Source of the DNA: Diphasiastrum complanatum
Taxonomy: Eukaryota; Streptophyta; Lycopodiopsida; Lycopodiales; Lycopodiaceae
Assembly (NCBI GenBank): GCA_029204225.1
Contig: CM055095.1
Span: forward strand, 40,664,141-40,728,140
Direction: 5' to 3'
DNA length: 64,000 nt
The first letter of the stretch is position 1. Each line of letters begins with the position of its first letter. The notes under the pieces were generated by a model that saw nothing but the letters and a program-made list of their open reading frames with translations, was not told the DNA's origin and ran no database searches. The translations under genes and the position numbers were made by a program. Shown here one piece after another: positions 10,723-23,074 of the stretch.

Positions 10723-13700
10723 AATTATTCACACCTTTTTGGGATCGTTAAAAGATACAATCCTCCAAAAAAAGACCACAACCAAAATACAAAAAACTAA
10801 TCAAGAAGACTAGAGAGAATTGAGAGTTATATCTCATATAGACATTCTTATAATATCAAGCTATTTCTTTCTTTCTTCAACAGAGCTTTGAATGGTAGAA
10901 TCAATCTTATACTTTCATCCTTGCTAGTTGATCGGTTTATGCAAATCTCCACACTCTAGATCCTATGACATATTCATCATACTCTCCTTGACCTAGATGT
11001 CTAGCCACCACATCAAGGGTCCATTCACCCACTTAGAAGAGCCTATATTTGGACTACTCCTTGAATTTGTGCATGACATCCTTATACAATTTGTGTATGA
11101 CATCCTTATACAATAGCCATGCTTACCTTTTCTATATTCTTCCAATTTTATCTAATCATTGGAAATTCCATTTTAAAGTTAAAATTCTAACTCTTGAAAA
11201 TCATCATAAATCAATCAAATAGCACATCTTCCCATTCACAATAGTAGCTCAAAGACAAGCTTTGGATTTAATGGAAACCAAATAAAACATCTCATCATTT
11301 ATGACGGTATCATGAAAAATAATAAGTTTCATGATGGTGAAATTACATAGGTAGATGAAAGAATATTGAAATATCAACATATAAAAAGAAAATTTGAACA
11401 TTAAGCACATTCAAAAGAAACATTAAACATTTAGAATGTTGGAAGATATTGTTTTTTTTACATGGGTGACTAACATTGGTAGTTTATTAGGTGAATATGC
11501 TATTAAGACAATTTTTTTTTCATTTTCCAAGTCTCTTTGGTAGCACACATTACATAGTGGGATTTGTAAAATGATTTGGTCTCTGATGCAGTTATAGATA
11601 TTATCTCACACAAGGATGTTGGATACTATTAGATAAAATTCATTCATTAATTTGCACATTATTGTAAAAAAATCTATGGAAAAAGTTGACAAGAAAAATA
11701 CGAGGTCGATGACTTATAAAGGTTTCCATTCCAAACTAGATAAAAATATATCTACAACCATCCCACATATTATCTTCTTTTAGGTTATGATTGTGAACAA
11801 AAGAGATGTACCTTTTTGTTGACTTCTTCTATATTGAAACTTTTACATTAGTAACTCTCACATGAATTTCCTAATATCCAAAGCACAATGGATGAGAACC
11901 TAGCTAGGTGACTTGCCCATCTGGATTTGAGTTCTTGCATTCACGTTAGCACAAGTTGTTTTTTGAAGGTTGGAAGGTTGTTCTTCCAAGAACTACATCT
12001 GTAGAAAATACCCTTTAGGGCCTATTGTTGGAACCTCATGTGAAGATTGTTTGTCAAGTCTTGTCACTAGAACCATTTGCAAAGGCATCCCTTAGTATGA
12101 TTATTAATGTTATCATGCTTCATGAGTAGTTCTTTGTTGTATTGCCCACAGAAATTTTCAATGTATTGGGCCGTAGTGTTTGTTTAATATAGCTCCTAGA
12201 AATACCTAATATGTGTTTTGGAGATAAATTTACAAAAGCAGTGTACACTTGTAAATAGTTCTAGTCATAAGTAGTAAAGAAAAGAATGTTTTACAAGCAA
12301 GGCACTTCCCTTCATGATGATAATGCAAATATACTATGCATTTTGATGAGATTTATTTTTTTGTAATCTAGCAACGATTCCAAAGAGTAAGTCTCACCAA
12401 TAACGTTATAGTCATGAAAAATGATGAAATAGTGATAACAACATGTTAAGTTCTTTCTTCATTTGTCATAAGAGATTTGATTTCTATGTATCTTTTGTGA
12501 GGCCTTATGACATCATCACTTCAACCAACTATGCTAAAATGCGTGATCTATTTCTTATCTTGTCCATTTTCTTAGCCTTTGAGATTGATCTTCTTTTGCA
12601 TGTTGTCTTTTAGAAGCCATAAATCAACAAGCTACTATTTCAATAAACAACATTGTTAAGAATATATATATATATATATATATAATACATCAATTTTGCA
12701 TCAATCGTCATGAAAATTTACACATCAAGATTTCATTATTGTTGGAAAAAATTTCTTGAGTTTATGTTGAGATAGGTTACTTGAGAGAGCATGAATCTAT
12801 ACCTAATATCCATGTTACTCAAGAATACTAAAATGCTAAAATACATGTTAGAGTTTTTTCCCCTTTCATTCAAGGCCATGTAAACAATAAATCACTATAA
12901 TTGTGAAACCACCCCTTGTCTTCTCTGAGAATTTATATGTACATCTTACTTGTTCATCCAATACATTTAATTTTCTTGTTGGTACCAAGTGTGCAATTAG
13001 AAGGTGGCACAATAATCACAAAGATTCTTTGTATAAGCTCAAAATTATATTTTTCACAACTATGAGTACCATTATAATTTATACTTGGTAGATAGAACTA
13101 TATTTATCCTCTTGGAACTATGTTACTTTTATTGTTGGTGCATTAGCAACTACTTCTTTTTTTATGGGGAAAAGGCTAAGCAATTGACTTTCTCTTTATT
13201 AACCTTTCAAAAAGACCTACATTGCACATGTCAATATTAGATAAAAGAAAATCATGTACAATTTGGTGTCCCAACAACATGGACCCAGTCCATTATCATT
13301 CATTTCCAAATCTTCACATGGTTACTTTGCTACCATAATTATGTAGGTCCAATCATCATTCAAAAGATATGTTCATTTTTTAGTGTACCAAATCTTGTAG
13401 TATTCACTGTTCTTAATTATTTTTTAGCTTCAATGTGTTGCTCTAGTTTCAAAGTACATAGTTACCTTTTTTAGTGAGGAAAATAATCCAACTTTTTTTA
13501 ATATATCAAGCTTTCTAAACATGACATCATGATACAAACTCACAATTTCCAATATATTGACTTGGTTTCTTGTGATAGATTGCTTTGGGAGAAGAATATT
13601 GGGTCTATTTTATTTAACATGTGTGGTGCATTGAAGAAAAGGAAGAGAAATGCTATCATTACTAAGATTCGATCATAGTAATTTCTCAAAATTTTCACCA

Positions 13701-14340
13701 ACAGTTTTTTTTTTGAACTTAAAACAACTATAAAAGCTTCACAAGAAATTATATCTCATATCATGTATAAAATGTCTGAGAAAATGTAAGTGCAATGATT
13801 TCATTGACATATTTTGTTGATTAAATAGTTCATTGTTGCAATATTTTCCAAGCTCACTTTGAGCAAGAGGAACTCTAGCAATGGAAGAAAAATGTCTTGT
13901 ATTGTAGTTTGTGGATGAATTGAGAAGCTAGCACATGTTCACATCACTATCGTTACAATCCAAAGAATTTTCTTGAGATGCAATCCAACACGTGTAATAG
14001 GATTCTCTCGATAATCTTTAGAGAGGTCTCCCACCACCATAGATCATACCAAAAGCCAATAGCAATTGTAGAATCAAGACCTCTAGTGAAAATTGAAAGC
14101 ATTGATGACACCACTCTAGAATCACATATCTACTGAGAGTGAGCAATCTCAAAAGTCTACAAAGTAACCAAACAAGCCATTGGACAGTTAATGAGTTGGG
14201 ACCTTACATTTCAACCTAATGCCAATCAACTAGAAAAGCGTGGTCGAGTTCATAAATAAGACAAATAGCTAATTCATAAGATTACCATTGTAAATTTAGA
14301 CACTATAGTTCGTGCATTGTACTCGAATGCCAAAAGCACA
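10723..14340. other. 3.6 kb without recognisable genes
   Basis: AT-rich sequence with stops in all frames. It contains an (AT)12 tract at about 12662-12685. The texture (long T runs, scattered CATGACATCAT-like phrases) fits an old, heavily mutated retroelement, but no motif survives that proves it. Confidence 0.4.
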
Positions 14341-15718
14341 AAAATTAATTGGCAAACTAGGGCTCAATGGGCCCAAGTATTAATTGGAACTTGAACTAAT
14401 AAAACATGATTTAAATCCAAAACAATGTTTTCATGTAATTTTAGTACATCAATGTTTATCAACGCATTAGAATATCCATCGTAAGCTTTGTAGGCCCAAA
14501 AGGATCTATTAGCCTTATGAACAAGGCGGTTCCCTCTTTAGGCCCTTCAAAGTAATTAATAAGCATAATAGGTCAATAAGGGCCCAACGTAGTCTAAATA
14601 ACTCTTAACAAGGGCTAACTATCCCTCAAGATAGTTAAGTTTAGTTAAGTGAGAGCATTGTCTATAACTAGGCAAGAGACAACAACCTTGGGATCTTTTG
14701 GCTCATTTGCAAATGAGAGCTTCTTGCTTCCTCCTTGTGTATGTGAGCCATAGGGATCTCCATTGCTAGGTCTCATGTGCCCTATCCAAATGATCAATGC
14801 TCCATTTCCAATGATTGTACTCTTTATTCCATTACTAATGTGATTTCATTGTGATCTCCATGTTTCTAGCTTTCTATTGATATGCTATCTTGATTGTTTT
14901 GTTCTCTTCTTGCTATTAGCTTTACTATCATTGTAATTGCTATTAGTTTGGGATTTGGCACATGACATTTTTTGGTATTAGAGCATAGATCCTAAATTCA
15001 TGATGATTCTATGTGAATTTCATTAGATTTGATAAGTTTATTGCCTTTGTAGCTTTTTTTTACTAATTTCTAACTTTAAAATCAGGTCTGCTCAAATCAA
15101 TTTCATTTTTCATTTCTAATTTGATTCCATAGTTTGTAGAGCTTTGTCTTAGCTTTCATTTGCACCAATTTGCAAGGCATTTGGATTTATTGCACTTTTT
15201 CCAAAAGCTATCAAAATAGGTGACTAGAATTTTCACTTCAATTGATTTTAAATTTTCAAATTTGATTTGAGTTTTAGTCTCAAGTTTCTATACATCGGAT
15301 TTTAGAGCATTGTCTTAGCTTTAATCTGGTCCGTATGGCAGGTCATTTGAATTAGTATTCAAAAAGTTATGACAAAGCTTGATTTGTAGCTCTAGTTTTG
15401 TTAGTTTTTTTTCTTCAAAATTTTTAGACCTGTTATGTTGTAGATTTGACCTATCAAATCACCTTCAATCATTGATTTGATTCTATTGGCTGATAGAGCT
15501 TGTTATTAGCTTCTCAGAGGTACTGAGTTTGTGTGATTTAGATCAATATTAAGAAAGTTATGATCAAATTAGTGGAGATGGATCAATTTTGAAAACAATT
15601 TGTTGGATTTTTCCAAGTGAGAGAGAAGCTACTTCAAATTTTTAGCTCTGAAGTTAAGTTTCCTTTGTAAATTTTTTTTGACATTCTTTAGTTTGAAGTT
15701 TATAAAAAAACAAAGAAA
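14341..15718 (+). repeat. Probable LTR end and leader of an old retroelement
   Basis: At 14973-14985 lies TGGTATTAGAGCA, a one-base variant of the copia primer-binding site, shortly after GGGATTTGGCACA (a possible LTR end at about 14962). Upstream, 14341-14960 is gene-free and has LTR-like character. Downstream to 15718 is AT-rich leader without an open frame. The gap of about 10 bp between LTR end and primer site weakens the call. Confidence 0.4.
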
Positions 15719-15776
15719 GCTAACCCTACCTTAACCATAAGGCCCTAACCCTAACCATATAAAACCCTAAACCTAA
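15719..15776. repeat. Degenerate telomere-like CCCTAA motif cluster
   Basis: CCCTAACCCTAA and CCCTAAACC occur within 60 bp. This is too short and irregular for an interstitial telomere. It could be a cluster of telo-boxes, which in plants sit in promoters of translation-related and cell-cycle genes. No such gene follows intact. Confidence 0.45.
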
Positions 15777-15988
15777 ATGCGCCCACGCACTCAGCACCTC
15801 CTCGGCTCGGTCGAAATCTCTTCTGCGCCTCCTAAAGCTCGGTCCACTTTCCACTCCTCGGCTCGGTCAGTTCATTCACTCCCGGCTACCTTTTTTTTCT
15901 GTTGTAACAAAGGTCGTTAATTGGGAGTATAGATATTCTCTCCCGGCTACCTCGAAAGTCTGTTGTAACAATGGCCGTTAATTGGGAA
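15777..15988. repeat. CTCGGCTCGGTC repeats and a duplicated TGTTGTAACAA segment
   Basis: GC-richer sequence with three CTCGGCTCGGTC-like phrases is followed by an imperfect direct repeat: about 15884-15925 and 15940-15988 share the sequence from CCCGGCTACCT through CTGTTGTAACAA to TTAATTGGGA. A related phrase family reappears at 16862-17090 and 38990-39230. Confidence 0.5.
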
Positions 15989-16060
15989 AATATATCCAGG
16001 CGCAACTGATCATATTTTAGTTCCAATTCTTGAATCTGCTCACTAAAATCCATTTCAATC

Positions 16061-16447
16061 TTATTCTCTAAGATCCACCAGAGGTCTTTCGAAGGGAAGT
16101 GTGACGGGCTTTGGTTTGATGAGAATGTCTCTTCTATAACCTTTCCAAAGAACCTTTCCAACCTCCTTTGGAGATAAGACCACTGCACCATTGGGGACCC
16201 CATTCACTGCGAACTTGCTCATGAGATTAGCTCCTTGGTATTCGTGGATGTTAAGACGACGCAGCTGCTGGTGCAGTGCTGGGTGGCGCAGAGCAGAGTA
16301 AATCATGTCAGGATTGTCAGATGATAATAGAGAGGACCTAGCAGCGCGGCTGGCTACCCGGCTTGCGACTCGCTCGATTGATTCAGTTCGACCAAGACCA
16401 TAAGCACCACCATAAACTTTTGATGCACTGCCTATGAACGACGCTCC
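16061..16447 (-). pseudogene. Fragment of mitochondrial succinate-CoA ligase beta subunit
   Basis: The minus-strand frame carries HQQLRRLNIHEYQGANLMSKF near 16265-16200, followed by a VPNG turn. This matches the start of the mature beta subunit of ADP-forming succinyl-CoA synthetase in plants (RxLNIHEYQGAxLMxKxGVxVPxG), whose ATP-grasp domain begins here. The usual ATP-grasp continuation (VVKSQILAGGRGLG) is absent; similarity fades after about codon 45 past the LNIHEYQG motif and the frame ends at 16061. Upstream there is an Arg/Ser/Ala-rich presequence-like stretch with no in-frame start after the preceding stop. The enzyme makes ATP in the TCA cycle in mitochondria; this copy is an exon-sized fragment, not a gene. 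Confidence 0.65.
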
Positions 16448-16535
16448 ATTTCAGACTTCCAGATCCGGATACCACTTGTGAACCTGATGGTTGTTAGGCA
16501 AGACAACCTCAAGAAGAATCAAGCGAAGAAATGAA

Positions 16536-16739
16536 AGCTCCATGTTTCGCTCACTAGCGGCATCAACAGCACTTCGGAATTCAGAAGAAACAGCAGCGGC
16601 TTCTTTGAATTATATACTTCTTCATCAACAAGGCGGTTTTCAACAAAGCAAATTCTTCAAAAGCGTCAGACAACAATCGCAGTATGCCCTCGCCAGCAGC
16701 ACTGTTTCAAAAGCTGACTATCACCTATGGCTTTGATCT
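16536..16739 (+). CDS. Possible mitochondrial presequence fragment, unrecognised
   Basis: From a start codon at about 16539 the frame encodes a basic, Ser/Ala/Gln-rich segment beginning MFRSLAAST, with few acidic residues, like a mitochondrial targeting peptide. It ends after about 65 codons. The rest of the protein is missing. It sits head-to-head with the succinate-CoA ligase fragment. I do not know its parent gene. Both pieces together suggest capture of gene starts by a mobile element. Confidence 0.3.
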
Positions 16740-16861
16740 GAGATACGAGCAATCTCGTCTTCCTTTCCTTCCGTCCTGCAATTCCGCTGAATGTATACTG
16801 ACAATTCCAAATCCATCGCGACTGTCTTCTTCTTTGACTACACTCCCTACTCGGTCACCCT

Positions 16862-17090
16862 CCCTCTCTCACTAACACTCGGTCCAACTCCCCCTCTCTC
16901 TCCCATTCCACTTGGTCGAGATTGCATCCCTTCACCCGGTTGAGATTTTTCTCTCTCTACGACTCCCTCCTCTCACCTGGTCGAGACCTTTCTCTCTCTT
17001 GGCTATCCATGGACTTGGTCGAGACCTCTCTCTCTCTACTCGATCGAGATCTTTCTATCTCTTCCCTACGTCCCGGCTCGGTCTAGATCT
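16862..17090 (+). repeat. Imperfect tandem repeat with GGTCGAGA core and CTCTCTC spacer
   Basis: About six to seven copies of a 30-36 bp phrase (for example ACTTGGTCGAGA, then CTTTCTCTCTC) run through this block. The inverse phrase (TCTCGACCGAG) recurs at 38990-39230. No coding meaning is visible. Confidence 0.55.
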
Positions 17091-18069
17091 AGGAAAAAAA
17101 ATTGTAAATTTTAAAAATTCTCAAAGTTCCTTGAATTCTTCCACGAGCACCCAACTGCACCATAGAAGCAGTCGCAAGAAAAAAAAAATTGCCATAAATT
17201 TTAAATTCTTTCATGGTTCTTTTACAAGCATAAAAATGTTTCATAGATTCAAAATGGTTTTTAGAATCCAATTTGTAAAAAATTTTAAATACCCCATTTT
17301 CTAAGTTGAATGCAACTCATTTATCTTCTCTGTCTTTGAACTGCTATAACTTCCTAGTGTGAGCTCGGATTTCAATGAAGTAAAAACTAAAAGTGATCAT
17401 AACGATGAGCCTGACACTGTTAAGTTATTAAAATTTTGTAACTATTGCTTTTCAATTTTTTTTTTGAAGACCCCTTTTTACCCTCAGTCAAATTTCCTTG
17501 TATTTTATTTGCTTATTTTAAAATCTTCATATCGTCTCCGTCTGAACTCAGAATTGAATACTGTAAAAAGCAAAAGTGCTAAGTTTCATACGACCTACAA
17601 GTTTTTGCCTTTCAGTTTCACTCATCATAGAACTCTGAGTTTTAAGTGTGTGGAGAAAAGAGCATTTAAGCCATTTATCGAAGTCCATTGCACATAAACT
17701 TCAGCTCAGTATACCATAACCTACAAGTCCTTCAATTGTCAAGATGGATTTGTATTTTGTTTTTGAATACATAGATGATGCTGACTCTGAATACGAAGAT
17801 CAATCTGACTATGATTTTGAAGATCAGTATTATGAGCACAGCGATGATGAATCCAATCAGTGCGAACAAGTGTCATATGGAGACTATCTGGAACATGAGA
17901 GTCATTAGATTGAGGGTATATCATAGGTTGATTAAGATTTCACTATTCTATGTGTCGATTTGCTTGGTATAAGTGCTAGAAGAGAATTGAGAAGTTTTAT
18001 ATCTTTGTGATTTCCTTTTGAAAATATTTGTTGTTGTTCAAAGGAGTGCTTTGTGCATCAGGTCATTGC
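17091..18069. other. Non-coding stretch
   Basis: Short frames here (for example 17359-17697) show no motif and strong A/T bias. Nothing supportable is seen apart from the lead-in to the copia gag at 18073. Confidence 0.4.
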
Positions 18070-18072
18070 TAC

Positions 18073-18650
18073 ATGGCTACATCAAGTGGATTCATATTGG
18101 AAGCCAATCATAGGCTTACCTCAAATAACTATCGATTGTGGAAAGTGAGGATGGAATCACTTCTTGAGATGAATGATGTTTTGGATATTGTTGTAGGTTT
18201 GGAGGAGAGACCAGCAACACAACAAGATCAAATGAGGTATGACAAGAGGACCATAAGGGCTATACACATGATAAAAATGAATGTTACGAATGATCTTCTC
18301 AAGGAAGTTGGTAAGAGTACTTCATCAAAGGATGTTTGGGATTCATTAGAGAAGCTTTATGAATCCAAGTCTACTTCTAGAGTGTTGACTCTAAGAAGGA
18401 AAATCTTTTTTTTGTTTGCAAAAGAGTGAAGAAAGTCCAAATGCTTTTATTTTGAGAGTTAAAGGTTTGAATGATGAGTTAGCTTGCATTGATGAGAGCA
18501 TTATGGAAGGAGACCTTGTTCAAGTTATTCTTAATGGATTGTTGGATGCTCATGCTAACATTGTTCAAAGTCTTTCCATTTAAAATACTTTGCCAAGTTT
18601 TATTAACCTTCAAAAGATCTTGATCAATGAAAATTATAGGCTTCAAGCAA
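18073..18650 (+). pseudogene. Copia family A gag fragment
   Basis: The frame starts MATSSGFI and carries the copia gag boxes SNNYRLWKVRMES, DVWDSLEKLYESKSTSRVL and, after a one-base frameshift near 18420, LVQVILNGL. It aligns with 30621-31200. Here the codon for Arg in YRLWK is CGA, while the copy at 30681 has TGA, so this fragment shows the ancestral state. The zinc knuckle and pol are missing. Confidence 0.85.
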
Positions 18651-19048
18651 GAGGTGGATATCTCTTCTCCCTTTCACTAAGAAAACCATGGAGTGATCAC
18701 TAAGATCTGTAGGTAGGATTTCTTTCATTGTTCACCTCCCTTGAGAAGACCAACCTCCTGAGGAGAAGATCTAGAGCCAAGAACACCTAGATAAGCACTG
18801 ATAAATGAAACCAAGAAAAGACCAAAAAGAGAGATAGCATCCGAGATGAACGTCACACCAATCTAGGCTATTCCACGATTTGATTCGAAGCTAAGACTGA
18901 CAACCTTAGCAAGCCTAGATCCCCACTCCTATTTCATAACTTAGTCCTCTCCCTATTGGATCGAAACCCGATACTACACGACAAAACCCCTTCTTTGCCC
19001 AATAGATCTGACCGATTAGGGAGGCATGGAAAGAGTCCAACATTTTTT

Positions 19049-19066
19049 TGGTGCTGTTGCCGGGGA
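19049..19066 (+). other. Orphan gypsy-type primer-binding site
   Basis: TGGTGCTGTTGCCGGGGA differs by two transitions from the TGGCGCCGTTGCCGGGGA primer site common in Athila/Tat gypsy elements. No gypsy coding sequence follows directly; copia B LTR sequence takes over within about 50 bp. Sequence 18651-19048 may therefore be a gypsy LTR remnant. Confidence 0.5.
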
Positions 19067-19089
19067 GACGGTGCTAAGCAGTCCACGCT

Positions 19090-19636
19090 TTGTGAAGCAC
19101 GCGGTTTTGTCCGCTATTGTCTTGTACTCACCAGCATTATTGACCTGTATATTTTGTTATATTTAATCTGATAACAGCTCTACTTGTTCTACATTCAGAT
19201 TTGTGTCAATATTGCTATGCTTTTCTACATTTTGTCTGACTCTTTTATTGCTCAATCTAGTAGCCTGTTCTTAGAGAATTATTATTAGTCTAGCTATTCA
19301 CGACTAATATTTAGTATTGCCTTTCGCGACTGATTATCAGTCAAGCTCAGTCTAGCTCTTTGCAAATTGTTCGCGACAAATTATCTTTTTGATATTTTGT
19401 TGCTTCATGTTTGGCTACGTAATCAGCCAGAACGTAATTTCAATCACTAACATTCTGTTCGTGTCTGATAGGGATAGTCATGCTTAGGGAAAGAGTGAGA
19501 TAGCTTATTCCATTGCGCACAAACACTTTTCGTTCGAGTTTGTTTCTTTTTTTAGTTTCGAGTTCGCTTCTTTTTGTGTTCATTTCCTTTCGAGCTATTT
19601 TAGTTTCTCACACTCACACACCCTCTTTCTCCAACA
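19090..19636 (+). repeat. Copia B LTR, 5' truncated
   Basis: The block shares with 59090-59290 the phrases TTCGCGACTRATTAT, TTTGGCTACGTAATCA and GGGATAGTCATGC, and ends CTCCAACA at 19636. The primer-binding site follows at once. The LTR start is missing. Confidence 0.7.
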
Positions 19637-20185
19637 TGGTATCAAAGCTATTTTCTATAACCTGATAAGCTTCCACAGTAACAAGACTCTACTAGCCGAT
19701 AGAGTAATTGTCTTCTTGTTCTGTAATCCAATATTAGATTTTCATACTTAGGTCACTAATAGTTTTCCTATCACCTAGATTAATCTTTCACATGGATTCC
19801 CAAGGGAAAGCCAGTCCTATCATGAACAAGCTTGATGGAGCCAATTACCATCTGTGGAAATTTAAGATAAAAATTGTACTAATGGCTAAATAATTGTATG
19901 ACGTTGTTACAGATGCAGAAGGGGAACCTGAAGCTGACGACGCAACAATCAATGGATGGAAGCTGAAAGATGAAAAGGCTTTTGCGTTGATCATCCTCGA
20001 CATTTTGGATACCCAGATCGTCCATGTATCCGAGGCCCAAACATCGAAAGAAGTCTGGGACATCTTGAGCACACTATACGAAGTGCGAGATATAGCTTCC
20101 AAACTACATCTCAGGAAGAAATTTTACTCCCTCAAGATGGCGAATGGTGATTCCCTGCAGAATCACATCAACCAACTCAACTTTG
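19637..20185 (+). pseudogene. Copia B primer site, leader and gag start
   Basis: The primer-binding site TGGTATCAAAGC is at 19637-19648. The gag start codon is at 19792 (MDSQGKASPI), followed by GANYHLWKFKIK, an ochre stop at about 19890, then DVWDILSTLYEVRDIASKLHL. The frame is lost at 20185, where unrelated minus-strand copia A sequence begins. It pairs with the gag at 466-1343. Confidence 0.8.
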
Positions 20186-20189
20186 AGGC

Positions 20190-21880
<1,691 letters not shown>

Positions 21881-23000
21881 AATTATTGCAGTCTCTCATC
21901 CTATTTAAGCACCGTAAAGATGAAGTTTTTTTTTTTAAATAATTGTTCATTCAGAACATATTCATAGGGCGAAGCATTTTGAAAAAGCCGATATCGATTT
22001 TACACGAGAGAACAAGTGCTTTAGAGGAAAAGATCAAATAGGCACGCGTTGATTAAATACTCTAGTACGACGAATCGGATATCGGATCAGCGCGTCCATC
22101 CAAAAAAAAAAATTCAACTTGGACTATGCACGTTGATTCGCTTCAACGTTGGAATGTTGCGTTCCAATATATTTTTAGTGCGTCTCAGATATCGGATCAG
22201 CGTCTCTGGGAGAAGAAAGTGATTTTTCCCTTGGACTGCATGCGTCCAATCGTTATTGCAATTTTTTTTTTTTTGAAAATTGTCAAAATTATTTAACGAC
22301 ATTATGCATGATCAAAGCTTGATTTAGTAGAGTCTTCATACTGTCCAAAGCTAGGAAGAACATATCGAGTCAAGCTCTGATCATTCATATACCTTCCAAT
22401 ATCAGTTCAGCGTGCGAGAATAGCTCCTCTGGTTTAAACGTGCAGTATATGCGTGTCGATTCCCTATTGGATGAAATAATGGCGTTTGAAATTTTTCGAA
22501 TTATAATGATTGGATGTCAAAAAAGGTTGGACATTTATAGCATAATCTTGTCATTTTATGAAATTAATTGTAGATGTGACCATACTTTTGTAGAAATTAA
22601 GCCATATCAACTAATCATTGTCATGACTGATGTATCTTTAATTGGATTTGATTGACAAGCCTCTGAATATCTCAAAGTAATCATCAATGTAATCGAAGCC
22701 TCAGAATTTCAAAAGACCACTTATGCAATGATTTCAATGCACTATATATACAAATGGACGATGCTCAAATTTTTTGCTTGAAGTTCTTATCGTTCTCTAC
22801 TTCCATGCGATATCGATTCAACGCGCCCGAAGCAGCCTACCTACATTCCGCTTTTACTCGCGCGCACCGTATCAATTTGGTCTGAGTTTAGATATCGGTT
22901 CGACGCGCTCGACCTGACTTCTGATCTTGAGTTCTCCTTCATCGCGTTGATATGATATTGGATAATAATGACACAGACTAAGCAAACAACATGAATCCAC
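21881..23000. repeat. Field of a 20-bp motif in alternating orientation
   Basis: The motif GATATCGGWTCARCGCGYCC occurs forward near 21989 (partial), 22078, 22188, 22399, 22809 and 22891, and reversed near 22041, 22158, 22451, 22862 and 22942. Spacing is irregular. No gene is seen apart from these; the H3-like gene begins right after. Confidence 0.6.
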
Positions 23001-23074
23001 CTTGGTGGAATCCCAATCACAGGAGGGCGTCAGGGTAATCCACAACCACTGCCTCGTCCACCACCACCTCCTCC

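Noticed and set aside
12903-13091. 62-codon ORF in the gene-free region
   Set aside because: It is AT-biased, short and without similarity.
14341-14960. Complete LTR with defined ends
   Set aside because: Only a primer-site-like sequence and a possible right end are visible; no left end or partner copy was found, so only a tentative repeat call is kept.
22440-22655. 71-codon ORF before the H3-like gene
   Set aside because: There is no motif and it overlaps copies of the alternating 20-bp motif, so chance is the better reading.
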